DNA of 64,000 nucleotides from Lycorma delicatula (Eukaryota; Arthropoda; Insecta; Hemiptera; Fulgoridae): the NCBI RefSeq assembly GCF_047948215.1, contig NC_134455.1:164716575-164780574 (forward strand). The letters are read 5' to 3'. The position numbers and the translations under genes are program-made. Shown here in pieces: positions 62,495 through 64,000 of the stretch. The notes below the pieces were generated by a model. It ran no database searches. It was given only the letters and a program-made list of their open reading frames with translations, and had not been told where the DNA came from. How positions within the stretch are numbered: position 1 is the stretch's first letter; the number at the start of each line of letters is the position of its first letter.

Positions 62495-62725
62495 GAGTGT
62501 AAGTGAAGTGTAGTCTTGTACAGTCTCAGGTCGACCATTTCTGAGATGTGTGATTAATTGAAACCCAACCAACAAAGAACACCGGTATCCACGGTCTAAT
62601 ATTCAAATCCGTATTAAAGTAACTAACTGCCTTTACTAGTATTTGAACTTAGACACTCGACTTCGAAATCAGCTGATTTGTGAAGACGCGTTCACCACTA
62701 GACCAAATCTGTGGGTTAAATACCG
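62495..62725 (-). mobile_element. tRNA-derived SINE, family 2
   Basis: Reverse complement carries tttggtctagtggtgaacgc (A box), atcagctgatttcgaagtcg, a worn B-box region and taccggtgttctttgttggt, agreeing with the copies at 23838 and 55811. The end toward 62470 keeps a trace of the shared tail (caccgtcaggtatta). Confidence 0.82.
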
Positions 62726-62735
62726 TTATATATCG

Positions 62736-63265
62736 GTGATTCAAAACTATACGGTAATCTCTCGATAGTTGATTCTATAGCTAAAAATAGGAAAAACGTT
62801 CATATAAACATAGGTCTGAAAACGCTTCGTCAGCGAGTAACGGCTAGCGAAAGATTTACCCCGAATTTCGGTTCTCCCGGGTAAATGAAGTCTTCCTGAA
62901 ATTCTGGAAAGGTAAGTTAAGGGACGAATTTAGTTGTTTCTAATGGTTTTTGATCTGAAAATATTTTAAAAAATAGTTCCCGTAACTGTACCTCTATCAG
63001 TTTTAAAGATATCTGACTTAAAACACAAAAAATGAGGGTAAAAAATAACACGTTTTTGGATTTAACGTAAAAAACTTTGTTAAATGGTTAATTAGTAGCA
63101 TTTTTTTTTCAACTAGAAATGTAGAAAATTTAATTCTGAAAAGATTCATGTAAATTACTTAAGAAAATATTGAATACAGGAAATCGAAATTTAACTTTAT
63201 TAAAAAAACAAAATAGACTGAATTGTGAAAAAAAATTTAATAGAATGAAATAACTAATTTTCTTC
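62736..63265. mobile_element. Solo end of the Tc1/mariner-type element seen at 9432
   Basis: It matches 9432-9960 from gtgattcaaaactatacgg to agaatgaaataactaatttt, including ttgattctatagctaaaaat and gaaatttaactttatt. No transposase sequence follows, so this is a truncated or non-autonomous copy. Confidence 0.82.
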
Positions 63266-63559
63266 ATAGGTTGAACGACTGAAGTGGATAAATCGCCATC
63301 AGTTTTTCTAGCAAAAGTTACCTTCTTGCCAGTACTCAATGCTGTAATAGTAGCCATAAGGAACTTTTATTCCAATTTGGTTAGTTCTTTACATGATACA
63401 GATTCCTTCTCTTTTGTATGTTGTGTGTTATATGTCATAATTTGTGTAGTGTTTCTGGTGTGGTATGTGTGTATTGTGTAAAATGTTCAGCAGCTCAGTG
63501 AGTAGTATGAAGGAAAGCTGCATAAGATAGGGCCGTGGGGACACCAACCACTTCTTTTC

Positions 63560-63614
63560 TGTTTCTTGCTTGAGAAACAAAGCACTAGCAAGGCAAACTT
63601 TGTCTTGCTAGTGC
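63560..63614. repeat. Two adjacent hairpins
   Basis: 63560-63579 has 7-bp arms tgtttct / agaaaca. 63582-63614 is a 33-nt inverted repeat whose 16-base arms (gcactagcaaggcaaa and its partner) agree at 15 of 16 positions around one central base. Confidence 0.85.
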
Positions 63615-64000
63615 ATCCAAAAATTAAAATTTTCTTTACAGTTCTACTGATCAATGTGAAAAAATAAAAGCTAAACTGTTATTATTTTTTTTTTTTAATT
63701 ATACAAATGTTTTTTTTTTTACTTAAAAATTTGCAGTCATAGTCTTAAATTACTTATCGAAATACGAGTATGTTTTTGATGTATTCTGCTTAAAGTTCTT
63801 AATTATTTGTAGTTTTATATAATGAGCTGGATAATTATTGGATCCAACAGCATTATTCATCTTTATAATTCTGTTTGTTCCTGTTAGTATATTTGTAAAC
63901 ATTACCTAATGTAAGATTGATATTATGAATAGGTTTTATTTTCATTTTTTCACTTAAAGCACTTTATAGCTCAGTTATGTAGAACACCTGAAAGTCTAAC
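63615..64000. other. Intergenic DNA, nothing recognised
   Basis: AT-rich, with T runs at 63685-63720. No gene was seen. Confidence 0.5.

Noticed and set aside
1..64000. CRISPR arrays, operons or bacterial genes
   Set aside because: No regularly spaced direct repeats and no prokaryotic gene structure; the only gene is spliced.

Overview
The window is eukaryotic nuclear DNA from an insect. It is AT-rich, its one gene has GT-AG introns, and it is packed with insect-type transposable elements (hAT, Tc1/mariner, jockey, R1-like and I-like LINEs, tRNA-derived SINEs). The repeat content would suit a large, hemipteran-like genome, but the species cannot be fixed from the sequence. I see no prokaryotic features, rRNA or functional tRNA gene.

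Only one convincing host gene is present: a secreted lipocalin of the apolipoprotein D / Lazarillo type on the + strand. Its coding exons lie at 41861-41974, 44433-44563, 47820-47902 or 47944-48035, 51689-51781 and 56287-56693. The third coding exon exists as two tandem diverged copies, 41 nt apart, with matching splice phases. Using both copies or neither brings an early stop into frame, so exactly one must be used. The two choices give proteins of 275 and 278 residues that differ in part of the ligand-binding barrel. A TATA box and a possible non-coding first exon with a consensus donor lie about 6 kb upstream (35801-35882).

Layout: 1-4190 holds nothing recognisable. 4191-7625 is a dead hAT transposon split by an R1-like LINE tail. 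9432-10350 is the end of a Tc1/mariner-type element, and its terminal repeat recurs at 62736-63265. 18482-20800 is a dead DDE transposon with inverted ends. 21273-25085 is a nest: a SINE beside a decayed jockey LINE that carries a second SINE and a 602-bp hAT-type MITE. 25100-37130 is AT-rich and holds several copies of one dispersed repeat, a cluster of perfect hairpins (33029-33145), a nearly intact SINE and the candidate promoter. 37130-57020 is the lipocalin region, with mariner, Tc1-like, SINE and LINE insertions in its introns. 57276-64000 is again repeats, including an I-like LINE on the - strand.

The best lead is the mutually exclusive exon pair in the lipocalin. Next are the hairpin cluster, two SINE families that share a tail, and a pair of same-strand LINE copies that flank the gene's last exon.
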